This document shows positions 63,650 to 64,000 of a stretch of 64,000 nucleotides of DNA, piece after piece (the stretch's first letter is position 1; each line of letters begins with the position of its first letter). The notes under the pieces were generated by a model that was given only the letters and a program-made list of their open reading frames with translations, was not told the DNA's origin and did no database searches. Position numbers and translations under genes: made by a program. This stretch comes from JBCCFK01 sp965262315 (lineage in GTDB: Bacteria > Actinomycetota > Acidimicrobiia > Acidimicrobiales > UBA8592): NCBI GenBank assembly GCA_965262315.1, contig CBDHFJ010000165.1, positions 1 to 64,000 of the forward strand, in the 5' to 3' direction.

Positions 63650-64000
63650 ATGACCATCGAACTGCCTCGGCCCATCGGCTTCGCGTTGACAGGCGGGGCG
63701 TCCAACGGCGCGGTGCAGGCCGGGATGCTCCGCGCACTGCAGGAGGCCGGGATCATCCCGGATGTGGTGGCCGGCACGTCAGTGGGGGCGCTCAACGGTG
63801 CAGTGGTGGCCGAGGACCCGGACCTCGGGGCCGCGCGTCTGCTGGGTATCTGGCGAGAGCTGGAGACGCAGGACGTGTTCACCGACGGTCTCCTCACCCG
63901 GTTGCGGAATCTGGTCGGCGCTCGTCGGTACCTGTACTCGGGGCGTGGGCTGCGCAAGTTCGCGGCGGGGCACCTTCGGGCCACGACGTTCCAGGACCTC
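63650..64000 (+). CDS. Patatin-like phospholipase, 3' truncated by window
   Basis: The first 117 residues of a serine lipase of the patatin family, cut by the right window edge. The glycine-rich oxyanion loop (GGASNGAVQAG) and nucleophile elbow Gly-Thr-Ser-Val-Gly (GTSVGALNG) are visible in the usual order after the first strand (IGFALTGG). The catalytic Asp (DG/A) lies beyond the window. ATG 63650 is 36 bases after the dehydrogenase stop, so co-transcription is likely. The substrate, probably a phospholipid or acylglycerol, is unknown. Confidence 0.88.
   Translation, partial: MTIELPRPIGFALTGGASNGAVQAGMLRALQEAGIIPDVVAGTSVGALNGAVVAEDPDLGAARLLGIWRELETQDVFTDGLLTRLRNLVGARRYLYSGRGLRKFAAGHLRATTFQDL

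Overview
The window is about 64 kb of very GC-rich actinobacterial chromosome. The combination of a mycothiol-dependent formaldehyde dehydrogenase (62525-63613), stand-alone F420 genes (34285-35918), an actinobacterial Ku/LigD-polymerase pair, an LCP protein and a DUF5719 protein points to an actinomycete-like organism. The small average gene size, many GTG starts and the family content suggest the class Acidimicrobiia. That placement is an inference; no rRNA or tRNA gene is present to confirm it. I see no prophage, plasmid backbone or CRISPR array.

Layout. 0-5 kb: an M24 peptidase cut by the left edge, membrane proteins, a YceI-like protein, an NHEJ pair (Ku plus a lone LigD polymerase domain) and a cupin. 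5-12.6 kb: an FtsH-type protease whose C-terminus carries three compensating +1 shifts, an MMPL exporter preceded by a tiny overlapping leader ORF, GluQ, a PduO-type adenosyltransferase and PepA. 12.6-16.7 kb: a compact minus-strand operon resembling part of the methylamine-dehydrogenase maturation (mau) cluster: MauE-like, a Tat-exported cysteine-rich MauA-like protein with three repeated C-terminal modules, MauD-like, a 26-residue membrane peptide, a membrane protein and a small soluble protein. 17-20 kb: sirtuin and a rhodanese-MoeB fusion. 20-26.7 kb: a cell-surface polysaccharide locus (SpoIID-like protein, Wzm/Wzt ABC exporter, glycosyltransferases, polyprenyl-phosphate sugar transferase). 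26.7-34 kb: an LpdA-like flavoprotein, RDD protein, divergent AccA and BirA, an LCP ligase, an anchored protein and a nucleotidyltransferase. 34.1-34.3 kb: a 160-bp MITE-like element. 34.3-43 kb: CofE, CofD, GDP-mannose dehydratase and a reductase in one overlapping operon, then a giant membrane glycosyltransferase and a DUF5719 protein. 43-50 kb: a thioredoxin-like protein, a second, intact FtsH, CPBP protease, phosphomannomutase, a Trm112-like protein and a tandem pair of membrane-anchored HTH proteins, the second fused to an extracytoplasmic HEXXH peptidase. 50-64 kb: AhcY, ComF, HPF, SecA, RF2, FtsEX with its LytM partner, mycothiol-dependent dehydrogenase and the start of a patatin.

How it works together. 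Much of the middle of the window builds and exports envelope polysaccharide: phosphomannomutase and the Gmd/reductase pair supply GDP-deoxyhexose, the sugar transferase and glycosyltransferases assemble it, Wzm/Wzt export it and LCP attaches it. FtsE, FtsX and the adjacent LytM coiled-coil protein form the division hydrolase module. AccA and BirA face each other as enzyme and biotinylating ligase.

A striking feature of the whole window is promoter placement. At eighteen start codons a TANNNT hexamer, mostly TA(G/C)NNT, lies only 6-10 bases upstream, which implies leaderless transcripts. This pattern was used to choose several start codons. The most novel candidates are the mau-like operon with its shared GW(A/V)xDPD-type module, the HTH-membrane-peptidase pair, and the MITE that entered a stop codon shared by two convergent genes.
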